This document shows positions 1-6,679 of a stretch of DNA of 8,374 nt, piece after piece (position 1 is the stretch's first letter; every line of letters starts with the position of its first letter). The translations under genes were made by a program, and so were the position numbers. The notes under the pieces are model-generated. The model was not told the origin of the DNA and did no database searches. It was given only the letters and a program-made list of their open reading frames with translations. The stretch spans positions 1 through 8,374 of the forward strand of contig JAGAAM010000191.1 of the NCBI GenBank assembly GCA_017615235.1, given 5' to 3'. The stretch comes from Clostridia bacterium. Lineage in GTDB: Bacteria > Bacillota_A > Clostridia > Oscillospirales > CAG-382.

Positions 1-170
1 CCGAGATGAGCAAACGTCTCGTCGCCGCCGAGATGCTTCGCGACGGCAACACCTACAGCGAGATCGCCGACAAGACCCATCTTTCCACCGCGACGATCAC
101 CCGCGTAAACCGCGCGCTCCGCTACGGCAACGACGGTTACGCAATGGTCCTCGACAGGATAGTCCGGTAA
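1..170 (+). CDS. YerC/YecD-family TrpR-like DNA-binding protein, C-terminal part (5' end outside window)
   Basis: The frame starting at base 3 runs open for 55 codons to a TAA at 168-170. The visible protein contains TYSEIADKTHLSTATITRVN followed by RALRYGNDGY, a helix-turn-helix of the Trp-repressor superfamily with the STATITRVNR signature and trailing YGNxGY of the YerC/YecD group. Members are about 100 residues long, so roughly the last half is present; the start lies upstream of the window. The family is thought to bind DNA, but its targets and any effector are not well defined, and a tryptophan-repressor role should not be assumed. The stop codon overlaps the start of the methyltransferase gene (TAATG), so it is the upstream member of the same operon. 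The operon promoter is not in the window. Confidence 0.85.
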   Translation, partial: EMSKRLVAAEMLRDGNTYSEIADKTHLSTATITRVNRALRYGNDGYAMVLDRIVR

Positions 171-898
171 TGTTTTCCGGCGTTTCCGCCGTTTACGACG
201 AAATAAATGGCGAAGCCTATCTTCCTTACGCGGAGTACCTCGTAAAGGAGTGTTTTTCCTGCGCTTCGATCCCGGTGCGCGAGGTTCTCGACCTCGGCTG
301 CGGCACCGGCGGTATCTGCGCGATACTCGCAAAACGCGGATACGATATGGTCGGGATCGATATCTCCGACGGGATGCTCAACGCCGCTTTTTCGAACAAC
401 GCCGGGCTGAATACGCTCCTGCTCTGCCAGGATATGCGCGGATTCGAGCTTTACGGCACCGTCCAGGCGGTATATTCGTCGTTCGACTGCATTAATTACC
501 TTTTGTCCGCCGAAGAGCTTCAAAAGGTCTTTTCGCTCGTTCACAATTACCTCGAACCGGGCGGAGTATTCTGTTTCGACGTAAACACGCCTTTCCGCTA
601 TAAAAACGTCTTCGACGGCAGATCGTACTGTTACGAAACGCCCTGCTTTTTCGCCGCAACGCGCGCCGCGCTGAGCGACGACGGAGACTTTTGCGATTTT
701 ACGATCGACGTTTTTTCGGATGACGGCAGCGGAAAATGGGAGCGCGAAAGCGAAAGGCAGACCCAGCGCGTTTTCGGCGGTGACGAGATCGAAGCCTGCG
801 CGAAAGGGTTCACGCTTTTAAAAAAGACCGGAGGCAAAGGCTTCGACGGCTGCGCGCCGGAGGAAAAGGATTATTACGTTTTCAAAAGGGATGACTGA
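170..898 (+). CDS. Class I SAM-dependent methyltransferase, substrate unknown
   Basis: 242 residues, a usual size for a single-domain Rossmann-fold methyltransferase. Motif I, the SAM-binding glycine loop, is VLDLGCGTGG at about residues 39-48. The acidic end of strand 2 is in VGIDIS (61-66), a motif II-like acidic stretch is near CQDMRGF (86-92), and YLEPGGVFCFDVNTP (127-141) is the post-motif III strand typical of the family. The N-terminus (FSGVSAVYDEI) resembles small-molecule methyltransferases of the YqeM-like group in Firmicutes. Start at 170 is supported by AGGA at 156-159, ten bases upstream, and by the TAATG overlap with the previous gene. The end overlaps the longest possible metF frame by eight bases. 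Its place between a TrpR-like protein and metF/metH may hint at a role in the methyl cycle, but that is inference; nothing in the sequence names a substrate. Confidence 0.85.
   Translation: MFSGVSAVYDEINGEAYLPYAEYLVKECFSCASIPVREVLDLGCGTGGICAILAKRGYDMVGIDISDGMLNAAFSNNAGLNTLLLCQDMRGFELYGTVQAVYSSFDCINYLLSAEELQKVFSLVHNYLEPGGVFCFDVNTPFRYKNVFDGRSYCYETPCFFAATRAALSDDGDFCDFTIDVFSDDGSGKWERESERQTQRVFGGDEIEACAKGFTLLKKTGGKGFDGCAPEEKDYYVFKRDD
884..890 (+). promoter_or_regulatory. Ribosome binding site that decides the metF start
   Basis: AAAAGGG lies directly against an in-frame ATG at 891 (no spacer) but nine bases before a second in-frame ATG at 900. A normal Shine-Dalgarno spacing therefore favours 900. 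The shorter protein begins MKISDIIESK, as expected for MetF. Confidence 0.65.
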
Positions 899-899
899 T

Positions 900-1754
900 A
901 TGAAGATATCCGATATCATAGAATCGAAAAATATTACCGTTTCCTGCGAGCTGTTCCCTCCGAAAGCCGGTACCGGGCTTGAAAAGAGCAAGGCGATCGT
1001 CGCCCGGACCGCCGCTTTGAAGCCCGATTTCATCAGCGTCACCTACGGCGCGGCGGGCTCGACGGCGGGCTATACCGCGGAACTTGCGGAGGAAGTCGGC
1101 AAAAACGGCGTTTCCGCGCTCGCTCACGTCACCTGCGTCTCCTGCGATGAGGAAATACTTCAAAACTACCTTTCGGTCCTTAAAAAATGCGGTATCGAAA
1201 ACGTGCTCGCTCTGCGCGGCGATATGCCGGAGGGCAGGGAACCGATGCGCGTTTTCAAACACGCAAGCGACCTTATAACGAGGATAAAACAGTCGGGCGA
1301 CTTCTGCGTCGGCGGCGCCTGCTATCCCGAATGCCACCCCGAATCGGCGTCCCGTGAAGCCGACCTGTACGCTTTGAAGAACAAAGCGGAGTGCGGATGC
1401 GACTTTTTCACGACGCAGATGTTTTTCGACAACGAGATAATGTATTCCTTCCTTACGAAACTCCGCGCGATAGGCGTTTTCACGCCCGTGATCGCCGGGA
1501 TAATGCCGATAGTCAGCGTAAACCAGATACAACGCACCGTCGCGCTTTCCGGCACGGTGCTGCCGCGCAGGTTCATCGTTATGGCGGAACGGTTCGGCGA
1601 CGATCCCGCGGCTATGCGCCAGGCGGGCATCGCCTACGCGACCGAGCAGATCGTAGATCTTATCGCCAACGGCGTGAACAATATCCACATCTACACCATG
1701 AACCGCCCCGACATCGCGGGCGCTATCATAAACAATCTTTCGGAGATACGTTGA
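900..1754 (+). CDS. metF: 5,10-methylenetetrahydrofolate reductase
   Basis: 284 residues from ATG 900, close to the 296 of E. coli MetF. It reduces 5,10-methylene-THF to 5-methyl-THF using FAD, in the cytosol. Family motifs appear in order along the TIM barrel: SCELFPPK (15-22) with the catalytic Glu17 (equivalent to E. coli Glu28), SVTYGAAGS (46-54), HVTC (76-79), LRGDMP (105-110) with the Asp that sits near the flavin, CYPECHPES (141-149), TQMFFDN (172-178), GIMPI (200-204) and HIYTMNRP (263-270). The ATG at 891 would add three residues but has no spacer to the ribosome binding site, so 900 is preferred. The TGA overlaps the metH ATG (TGATG), which suggests translational coupling to the enzyme that consumes its product. 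No partner such as MetV is visible, so the electron donor cannot be told from the window. Confidence 0.96.
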   Translation: MKISDIIESKNITVSCELFPPKAGTGLEKSKAIVARTAALKPDFISVTYGAAGSTAGYTAELAEEVGKNGVSALAHVTCVSCDEEILQNYLSVLKKCGIENVLALRGDMPEGREPMRVFKHASDLITRIKQSGDFCVGGACYPECHPESASREADLYALKNKAECGCDFFTTQMFFDNEIMYSFLTKLRAIGVFTPVIAGIMPIVSVNQIQRTVALSGTVLPRRFIVMAERFGDDPAAMRQAGIAYATEQIVDLIANGVNNIHIYTMNRPDIAGAIINNLSEIR

Positions 1755-4111
1755 TGGATCCTTTTTCGGTCTTCGGCGGCAGGATCGCCGTTTTCGACGG
1801 CGCGATGGGCACGATGCTCCAGAACGCCGGGCTCGCTCCCGGCGAAGCGCCGGAAATATTGAACTACCGCAACGCGCAAGCCGTTGAGGAGGTCCATCGC
1901 GCCTATATTTCGGCGGGAGCCGACGTTATCACCACCAACACCTTCGGCGCGAACCGCATAAAGCTCGAACGCGTCGGTCTCGGCGTCGCCGAGACTTATA
2001 AAAAAGCGGTCGCGATCGCTCGCGCCGCCGCCGGTAAAGCCGGCAGGAAGATCATCGTCGCCGCGGACGTCGGACCTACGGGCGTGCTTTTGCCGCCTTT
2101 GGGCGACGCGGATTTTGAAAAAGCCGTTTCGGTCTACGCCGAATGCGCGAAAGCCGCCGAAGCCGCCGGCGCGGATATTCTGCTTTTCGAGACGATGAGC
2201 AACCTTTACGAGTGCAAAGCCGCCGTTATCGCCGCAAGGGAGAACTGCTCCCTTCCCGTGGCGGTCTCCGTCACCTTCGACGAGGGCGGAAGGATGCTCA
2301 CCGGTGCCGACGCGGAATGCGCCGCCGTTTATCTTTCGGGACTGGGAGCCGACGCGATAGGCGTCAACTGCGGGCTCGGGCCCGATGCGATATTCCCGAT
2401 CGCGAAGATCATCTGTGAAAACTGCGGCACCCCGGTCTTCGTCAACGCGAACGCCGGCATGCCGGTCATTTCCGGAGGCAAGACCTATTACCGCGAGACT
2501 CCGGAGCGGTTTTTCGCTTTTGCAAAAGATCTTGCCGCTATCGGCGTGAACGCCGTCGGCGGCTGCTGCGGCACGGACCCCAAGCATATAGAAAGCGTTA
2601 AAAAAGCGCTTGACGGCGCTTTGGCGTTAAAGCGCGGGAATAAACCGCTCGCGGTCTGTTCCGGCACAAAAGTCTACCGGTTCGGCGAAAAGACCGCCGT
2701 CATCGGCGAAAGGCTCAATCCCACCGGCAAAAAGCTTTTGAAAGCGGCTTTGAACAGCGGCGACACGGCGTACGTCATGCGCGAGGCTTCGTCCCAGGAA
2801 TCCGCCGGCGCCGACCTTCTCGACGTGAACGCCGGGCTGCCCGGCATCGACGAGCCGAAGGTGCTATGCGATATGATACGCGCGGTGCAAAGCGTCTGCG
2901 ATCTGCCTTTGCAGATAGACTCCGCGTCGCCGGAGGCGCTCGCACGGGCGGTTCGTATCTATAACGGCGTCCCGGTCATAAATTCCGTAAGCGGCAAGGA
3001 AGAAGTGCTCAAAGACGTTCTTCCGATAATGAAAAAATACGGCGGAGCCGCCGTTGCGCTGCTGCTCGACGACGGCGGAATCCCGCAGTCGCCCGAAGGC
3101 CGTATCGCGATCGCGGATAAGATAATAACACGCGCCGAAAGCGAAGGGATCGACAGCTCGCGCCTGATCTTCGACGCGCTGACGATGACGGTCGCGACCG
3201 ATAAAAACAACGGCGAAACGACGCTCGAATGCGTTGAAAAACTTGCAAAAACCGGGCGAATGACGGTGCTCGGCGTGTCGAATATCTCCTACGGGATGCC
3301 CGACCGCGACAGGATAAACGCCTCGTTCCTCGGTGCGGCGATCGACAAAGGGCTCACCGCCGCGATAATCAACCCCTCGTCTCCTCACACAAACGCGGTG
3401 TTCGCCTCTCCTTCGCCTCACGGAGAGTTCAGGTTCGAGTTTGCGGAAGAAGATACCGCTTACGCGCTTCCTTCTTACGGCGAAAAAGCGATAACGCTTA
3501 TCGAAGCGATAAGGCGCGGACTCCCATCGGAAGCCGGGACCGCCGCGAAAGCGGAGCTTGAGTCCGGCAAAAAGCCCCTGGAGGTCATCGACGGCTCGAT
3601 AATCCCGGCTTTGAACGCGCTCGGCGACGATTACGAGCAAAAACGCGTCTTCCTGCCGCGCCTTCTTAGCGGCGCGGAGGCGGCGAAAGCCGCTTTCGGC
3701 GCGATTTCGCTCGCCGTCGGGGACGGGAACAACGAAGGAGCTCCGACGGTAGTTTTCGCCACGGTGCGCGGCGATATCCACGATATCGGCAAGAATATCG
3801 TCGTGACTCTGCTTCGCAACTACGGATTCAACGTTGTCGACCTCGGCAAAGACGTCCCGCCGGAGACCGTGCTTGAAGCCGCGAAGGACAGCGGCGCTTA
3901 TCTCGTCGGGCTCAGCGCGCTTATGACGACGACTCTCCCGGCGATGAGCGAGACGGTCGAGCTTATCCACCGCGAACTGCCAAAAGTGAAAGTCATGGTC
4001 GGAGGCGCGGTGCTGACGCAGGAATACGCCGACGCGATGAACGCCGATTTTTACGGCTCCGACGCCATCTCCGCCGTCCGCTACGCCGAAAAACTGCGGG
4101 ATCGGAAATAA
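1754..4111 (+). CDS. metH: Cobalamin-dependent methionine synthase without reactivation domain
   Basis: 785 residues. It transfers the methyl group of 5-methyl-THF through cobalamin to homocysteine, giving methionine. The homocysteine domain (about 1-295) has DGAMGTMLQ (15-23), TNTFGAN (61-67), FETMSNL (145-151), GVNCGLGP (203-210) and GGCCGT (269-274); Cys206, Cys271 and Cys272 are the zinc ligands. The pterin domain (about 310-545) has GERLNPTGKK (318-327), DLLDVNAGLPGIDE (354-367), QIDSASPEAL (387-396) and GVSNISYGMPDR (507-518). A helical cap (about 600-655, with VFLPRLLSGAEAAKAAF) precedes the B12 domain, where GDIHDIGKN (673-681) gives the cobalt-ligating His676; GLSALMTTTL (719-728) and VGGAVLTQEYA (749-759) follow. 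The protein ends there: the AdoMet-binding activation domain of the about 1,230-residue E. coli enzyme is absent, as in Thermotoga and many anaerobes. The frame stays open upstream to 1391, but that part lies inside metF. ATG 1754 has GGAG at 1742-1745 and overlaps the metF stop. Confidence 0.95.
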   Translation: MDPFSVFGGRIAVFDGAMGTMLQNAGLAPGEAPEILNYRNAQAVEEVHRAYISAGADVITTNTFGANRIKLERVGLGVAETYKKAVAIARAAAGKAGRKIIVAADVGPTGVLLPPLGDADFEKAVSVYAECAKAAEAAGADILLFETMSNLYECKAAVIAARENCSLPVAVSVTFDEGGRMLTGADAECAAVYLSGLGADAIGVNCGLGPDAIFPIAKIICENCGTPVFVNANAGMPVISGGKTYYRETPERFFAFAKDLAAIGVNAVGGCCGTDPKHIESVKKALDGALALKRGNKPLAVCSGTKVYRFGEKTAVIGERLNPTGKKLLKAALNSGDTAYVMREASSQESAGADLLDVNAGLPGIDEPKVLCDMIRAVQSVCDLPLQIDSASPEALARAVRIYNGVPVINSVSGKEEVLKDVLPIMKKYGGAAVALLLDDGGIPQSPEGRIAIADKIITRAESEGIDSSRLIFDALTMTVATDKNNGETTLECVEKLAKTGRMTVLGVSNISYGMPDRDRINASFLGAAIDKGLTAAIINPSSPHTNAVFASPSPHGEFRFEFAEEDTAYALPSYGEKAITLIEAIRRGLPSEAGTAAKAELESGKKPLEVIDGSIIPALNALGDDYEQKRVFLPRLLSGAEAAKAAFGAISLAVGDGNNEGAPTVVFATVRGDIHDIGKNIVVTLLRNYGFNVVDLGKDVPPETVLEAAKDSGAYLVGLSALMTTTLPAMSETVELIHRELPKVKVMVGGAVLTQEYADAMNADFYGSDAISAVRYAEKLRDRK

Positions 4112-4126
4112 CGAAACGTTTAAAGA

Positions 4127-4160
4127 AAAAAGGCTTTTGCGACAATGCAAAAGCCTTTTT
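4127..4160. terminator. Bidirectional intrinsic terminator between metH and the lysozyme gene
   Basis: A perfect 14-bp stem (4127-4140 with 4147-4160) around the loop GACAAT. The stem reads AAAAAGGCTTTTGC, so a run of T follows the GC-containing part on either strand. It lies 15 bases after the metH stop and 38 bases past the stop of the convergent gene, so it can end both transcripts. Confidence 0.9.
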
Positions 4161-4171
4161 ATACTTTCGAT

Positions 4172-4190
4172 CCGCGCGCACGAAGCGCGG
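4172..4190. other. GC-rich hairpin between the lysozyme stop codon and the terminator
   Basis: CCGCGC and GCGCGG form a 6-bp stem around a 7-base loop. No T run follows on either strand, so it is not a second terminator. It could stabilise the 3' end of the lysozyme mRNA, or be chance in GC-rich DNA. Confidence 0.35.
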
Positions 4191-4198
4191 CGGTCATA

Positions 4199-6343
4199 TT
4201 AATTCTCGATGGTGTACGAACCGAGTACGTGGCGTTTTATCATAAGATAATCGGCGGTGTCAACTTCGCCGTTCGCGCTCACGTCGGCGGCCGATCTCTG
4301 GCCGTCGGTAAGATCGTAGGTGCCGAGCACGCTCCGCTTGACCATAAGATAATCGGTCGCGTCGATATTGGTGTCCCCGTTGACGTCGCCTGGGGCGAAC
4401 GACGGTTCGACGGTCACTTCAAACGAAGCGGAGAACCCTTTGTAGTACACGTATACCGTCTTGACGCCGGCCGAGGAGGAATCAAGCTCGCTCAGAGTAA
4501 AGCCGGAACGGATTATCTCGTAACTTTCGTCGCTGTAAACAAGGCGGATCGTAAGTCCTGCGGGGCGCAGGTATTCGTCGATCTTGTATACCGTCTTTTC
4601 CGGAAGCGTCTCGACGGCGATGCCGGCAAGTTCGGGTTCCGCCGCCGCGTTCCATACCGCGTAAAGATCGAGCGCCATATCCTCCGCATATTCGTCGCCC
4701 GGCTGATAAAGCGGTTCCGCCACGTCGGAGCGGAGCGCCCATCCCGCGAAAACGAAACCTTCGCGTTCGGGTACCGTTTCGGAAAGGTTGATCGGCAGTT
4801 TTTCGATCTTTTCCTGCGCTTCGGGAGCGCCGGTGCCGCCGTTGGCGTTATAAGTTATCGCATAGGTCTCGGCACGCCTTAAATAATCCATGGAAGCGTA
4901 ACCGCTGACTCCGTTATAAGTGACGTGAGCCCAGGATCCGTCGCCCATCGTGACGTAAACGACCGCGCCGGAGGGTATCTCGCCGATCTTGTCGAACTCG
5001 GTCCCGTGCCCCGCGCGGATGCGGAGCGGAACGCCCGAAGAGGTCTGGCAGATATAATAACCGGCGTAGGAATCCGAACAACTGCATTCGTCGGTCGGCC
5101 CGTCGGATCCGACGGTTACGCTGAAGGTCGCAGTCTTGTCCTGATATGTGACGGTCACCGTCTTCGTGCCGGCGGAAGAGGAATCAAAACCGCTTATACC
5201 GAACCCCTCGTTTATCACGAACGACGTGCCGTCGGCATAATTCAGGCGGACGCTCAAGCCTTTCGGATCGAACGCTTCGCCGATCTGATAAACCGTTTTG
5301 TCGGGCATCGATTCTACCGCTACGGAAGAAAGCGTTTTTTCCGTAGCCGCCCATACCGCGTAAAGCGTAAGATCCGCGTCGGTCGAATAGATCGCATAGG
5401 GTTGGTATTCCGCCGAGGTCGCGTCCGCGCTCGTCGCCCAGCCCTTGAAATCGTACCACTGACGGTTCGGAGTCGCGGTGGAAAGATATACGGACATCTT
5501 TTCGATCTTCTCCTGCGGTTCGGGAGCGTCGGCTCCGCCGTTGGCGTTATAGGTTATCGTATAGGTAGCCGCGCGCCTTAAATACTCCATGGAGGCATAG
5601 CCGGAGACGTCGTTATAGGTGACGTGCGCCCAGATGCCGTTCGCTTTCGAAACGTAGCAGACGGCTCCGGACGGGATCTCGCCGATCTTGTCGAAATCGG
5701 TGCCGTGACCCGCGCGGATACGGAGCGGATAGCCTTCCGAGGTCGTGCAGATATAGTATCCGGCGTAGGAATCCGAACAGTCGCAGGTGTCTTCCTGCGC
5801 GTAGCGCGGCCAGTAGGTGTTCTTCGCCAGGTTGCCGCGATATTTCGCGACGTTTTCGGTATCGGCGGGGACTTCGAAGTTATAACACCAGGTGTAACCG
5901 GCGGTATACGCGCCGTCAGCCGTGTTCGGAACGGCGGTGATCTTGTCCCATACGCGGGTCTTGTAATAGTTTACAAGCTCGTAGTGGAGATAATGGAGCT
6001 GTCCGACGAGCGTCGTCCAGTCGTAACCGTTGTTGCCGCAGTACTCTTTAAGTCTGTCCCAGCGCGAGAGGTGCCACTGGCAGATGCCGTAGCTCGTGCC
6101 GTTGTCGCCGAGCGCGTTCGGGTTGAAGTTGGATTCGCAGTAAATGTTCGCCAGAACGCCGCAGGCGGCTGCCACGTTGAGCCCCATATCGTTGATGAGG
6201 AAATTATAGGTGGTCGTTTCGTTCGCGGAGGCGTTGACTACGGAAATCTCCGGTGCTTTCGCGGAAGCGCCGAGCATCGCAAAAGCGGATGAAAGCAACG
6301 CCAGGGTAAGCACCAGCGCGATGATCCTGTGATCGGTCTTCAT
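4199..6343 (-). CDS. Secreted modular lysozyme: phage-tail lysozyme domain, two SH3/InlB-repeat/Big_3 blocks, dockerin
   Basis: 714 residues. Residues 1-30 are a signal peptide (positive start, hydrophobic core, cleavage likely after ASAKA). Residues 36-182 resemble the phage-tail lysozyme family: AACGVLANIYCESNFNP with likely catalytic Glu70, then GTSYGICQWHLSRWDRL. Two similar blocks follow: SH3 (190-258 and 423-491), InlB-type B-repeat with ITYNANGG and LYAVW (260-333 and 493-566), and Big_3 Ig-like domain (336-411 and 570-645). Residues 651-714 are a type I dockerin with two calcium loops (DVNGDTNIDATD and DVSANGEVDTAD), each followed by YLMxKRxVLG. Inferred role: a secreted peptidoglycan hydrolase that the SH3 domains hold at the wall and the dockerin attaches to a cohesin partner. 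Twelve cysteines suggest disulfides. There is no LPxTG motif or C-terminal membrane segment. The start has AAGGAG eight bases upstream. The gene stands alone with its own promoter and terminator. Domain calls are by eye; bacterial target and activity are unknown. Confidence 0.88.
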   Translation of the reverse strand: MKTDHRIIALVLTLALLSSAFAMLGASAKAPEISVVNASANETTTYNFLINDMGLNVAAACGVLANIYCESNFNPNALGDNGTSYGICQWHLSRWDRLKEYCGNNGYDWTTLVGQLHYLHYELVNYYKTRVWDKITAVPNTADGAYTAGYTWCYNFEVPADTENVAKYRGNLAKNTYWPRYAQEDTCDCSDSYAGYYICTTSEGYPLRIRAGHGTDFDKIGEIPSGAVCYVSKANGIWAHVTYNDVSGYASMEYLRRAATYTITYNANGGADAPEPQEKIEKMSVYLSTATPNRQWYDFKGWATSADATSAEYQPYAIYSTDADLTLYAVWAATEKTLSSVAVESMPDKTVYQIGEAFDPKGLSVRLNYADGTSFVINEGFGISGFDSSSAGTKTVTVTYQDKTATFSVTVGSDGPTDECSCSDSYAGYYICQTSSGVPLRIRAGHGTEFDKIGEIPSGAVVYVTMGDGSWAHVTYNGVSGYASMDYLRRAETYAITYNANGGTGAPEAQEKIEKLPINLSETVPEREGFVFAGWALRSDVAEPLYQPGDEYAEDMALDLYAVWNAAAEPELAGIAVETLPEKTVYKIDEYLRPAGLTIRLVYSDESYEIIRSGFTLSELDSSSAGVKTVYVYYKGFSASFEVTVEPSFAPGDVNGDTNIDATDYLMVKRSVLGTYDLTDGQRSAADVSANGEVDTADYLMIKRHVLGSYTIEN
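4211..4393 (-). other. Type I dockerin module (residues 651-711)
   Basis: Two EF-hand-like half repeats. The first loop has D653, N655, D657 and D664 in calcium-ligand spacing; the second has D687, S689, N691 and D698. Each is followed by the same helix pattern, DYLMVKRSVLG and DYLMIKRHVLG. Dockerins bind cohesin domains on scaffoldins or cell-surface proteins; the cohesin is not in this window. Confidence 0.9.
4409..5086 (-). repeat. Intragenic repeat copy B (SH3 / InlB-type / Big_3), residues 420-645
   Basis: Second copy of a block of about 225 residues, offset by 233 residues (699 bases) from copy A. Over the SH3 part, counted by eye from DSYAGYY to YLRRA, 56 of 68 residues match copy A. 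The InlB and Big_3 parts are more diverged, though SSSAG and KTV are kept. Confidence 0.9.
5111..5785 (-). repeat. Intragenic repeat copy A (SH3 / InlB-type / Big_3), residues 187-411
   Basis: First copy of the block, directly after the lysozyme domain. DNA identity with copy B is visible too, for example ATCTCGCCGATCTTGTCGAA on the + strand in both, so the duplication is fairly recent or is being kept alike. Each copy starts with a CxCSDSYAGYYIC motif. Confidence 0.9.
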
Positions 6344-6351
6344 GTACCGTT

Positions 6352-6357
6352 CTCCTT
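6352..6357 (-). promoter_or_regulatory. Ribosome binding site of the lysozyme gene
   Basis: On the - strand AAGGAG lies eight bases before the ATG at 6343. It fixes the start that gives a proper signal peptide. Confidence 0.85.
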
Positions 6358-6360
6358 TTT

Positions 6361-6382
6361 AAGTACTAAATTATATGTACTT
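6361..6382. promoter_or_regulatory. Inverted repeat at the transcription start of the lysozyme gene, possible operator
   Basis: AAGTAC and GTACTT are six-base arms separated by ten bases, covering about +1 to +20 of the lysozyme transcript. The right arm lies in TATGTACTT, a 9-mer found again at the kinase promoter. A binding site is inference. Confidence 0.4.
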
Positions 6383-6386
6383 ATAT

Positions 6387-6415
6387 ATTTTAAAGCATAA
6401 GGAACAAAATGTCAA
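6387..6415 (-). promoter_or_regulatory. Promoter of the secreted lysozyme gene
   Basis: On the - strand the -35 box is TTGACA (6410-6415, perfect consensus), then a 17-base spacer and the -10 box TAAAAT (6387-6392, five of six). Transcription should start near 6380, giving a leader of about 37 bases. This is a strong housekeeping-sigma type promoter. Confidence 0.85.
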
Positions 6416-6508
6416 CGGGTTTTGAAGTGAAGAGAAGCGGTAATGACCGTTATCGGTCCGCGAAGAATGCACGCTGGCGTGACGATATACCAAGCCCGCG
6501 GTTTGAAA
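6416..6508. other. Intergenic stretch between the lysozyme promoter and the tRNA terminator
   Basis: No gene seen. It holds two small inverted repeats: GACCG-TTAT-CGGTC (6445-6458) and CACGC-TG-GCGTG (6470-6481). They lie upstream of the lysozyme -35 box and could be protein sites, or chance; neither has a T run. Confidence 0.4.
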
Positions 6509-6546
6509 AAAAGAAACCTCTTTTGGAGAACAAAAGAGGTTTCTTT
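6506..6546 (-). terminator. Intrinsic terminator of the tRNA-Glu gene
   Basis: A perfect 16-bp stem (6510-6525 with 6531-6546), loop GAGAA. Read on the - strand, the stem ends in TTTCTTT and runs on into more T, the expected U tract. It begins just after the tRNA CCA end. Confidence 0.9.
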
Positions 6547-6548
6547 GC

Positions 6549-6623
6549 TGGTGACCCGTAGGAGAGTCGAACTCCTGTCTTCGCCGTGAGAGGGCGACGT
6601 CTTGACCACTTGACTAACAGGCC
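6549..6623 (-). tRNA. tRNA-Glu, anticodon CUC
   Basis: 75 bases including encoded CCA. Read on the - strand: acceptor GGCCTGT pairs with ACGGGTC (two G-U type pairs), discriminator A, then CCA. The D arm is GTC...GAC with GG in the loop. The anticodon stem TCGCC/GGCGA encloses CTCTCAC, giving anticodon CTC (reads GAG). The T arm AGGAG-TTCGACT-CTCCT is canonical. It resembles Bacillus tRNA-Glu in overall sequence. It stands alone, with its own promoter and terminator, between two protein genes of opposite direction. tRNA-Glu also feeds tetrapyrrole and cobalamin synthesis in bacteria, but the single copy here gives no sign of such specialisation. Confidence 0.95.
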
Positions 6624-6649
6624 GGGTATTTATCGCGTCCGCAGGGAAT

Positions 6650-6678
6650 AATATACCACATGTGTTTCGTTTTGTCAA
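6650..6678 (-). promoter_or_regulatory. Promoter of the tRNA-Glu gene
   Basis: On the - strand the -35 box is TTGACA (6673-6678, perfect), spacer 17, and the -10 box is TATATT (6650-6655, five of six). Transcription should start near 6643, about 20 bases before the mature tRNA. Confidence 0.88.
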
Positions 6679-6679
6679 C

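Noticed and set aside
1391..1753. Upstream extension of the metH reading frame by 121 codons
   Set aside because: It lies within metF in another frame, encodes an Arg-rich sequence without family similarity, and the ATG at 1754 has a ribosome binding site and starts at the normal MetH N-terminus.
882..4150. Long open frames on the - strand opposite metF and metH (for example 2864-4150 and 1691-2587)
   Set aside because: They mirror the GC-rich codon bias of the sense genes, are Arg-rich, have no recognisable motifs, and the + strand genes are certain.
4112..4198. Riboswitch or T-box linked to the methionine genes
   Set aside because: This region is downstream of metH and holds only the terminator and a small hairpin; the operon leader, where an S-box could lie, is outside the window.
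4145..6292. Long open frames on the + strand opposite the lysozyme gene
   Set aside because: They are Arg- and Val-rich shadows; even their mutual similarity only reflects the duplicated block read on the other strand.
6549..6623. tRNA-Glu gene as an integration (att) site
   Set aside because: No repeat of the tRNA 3' end and no integrase gene was seen in the window.
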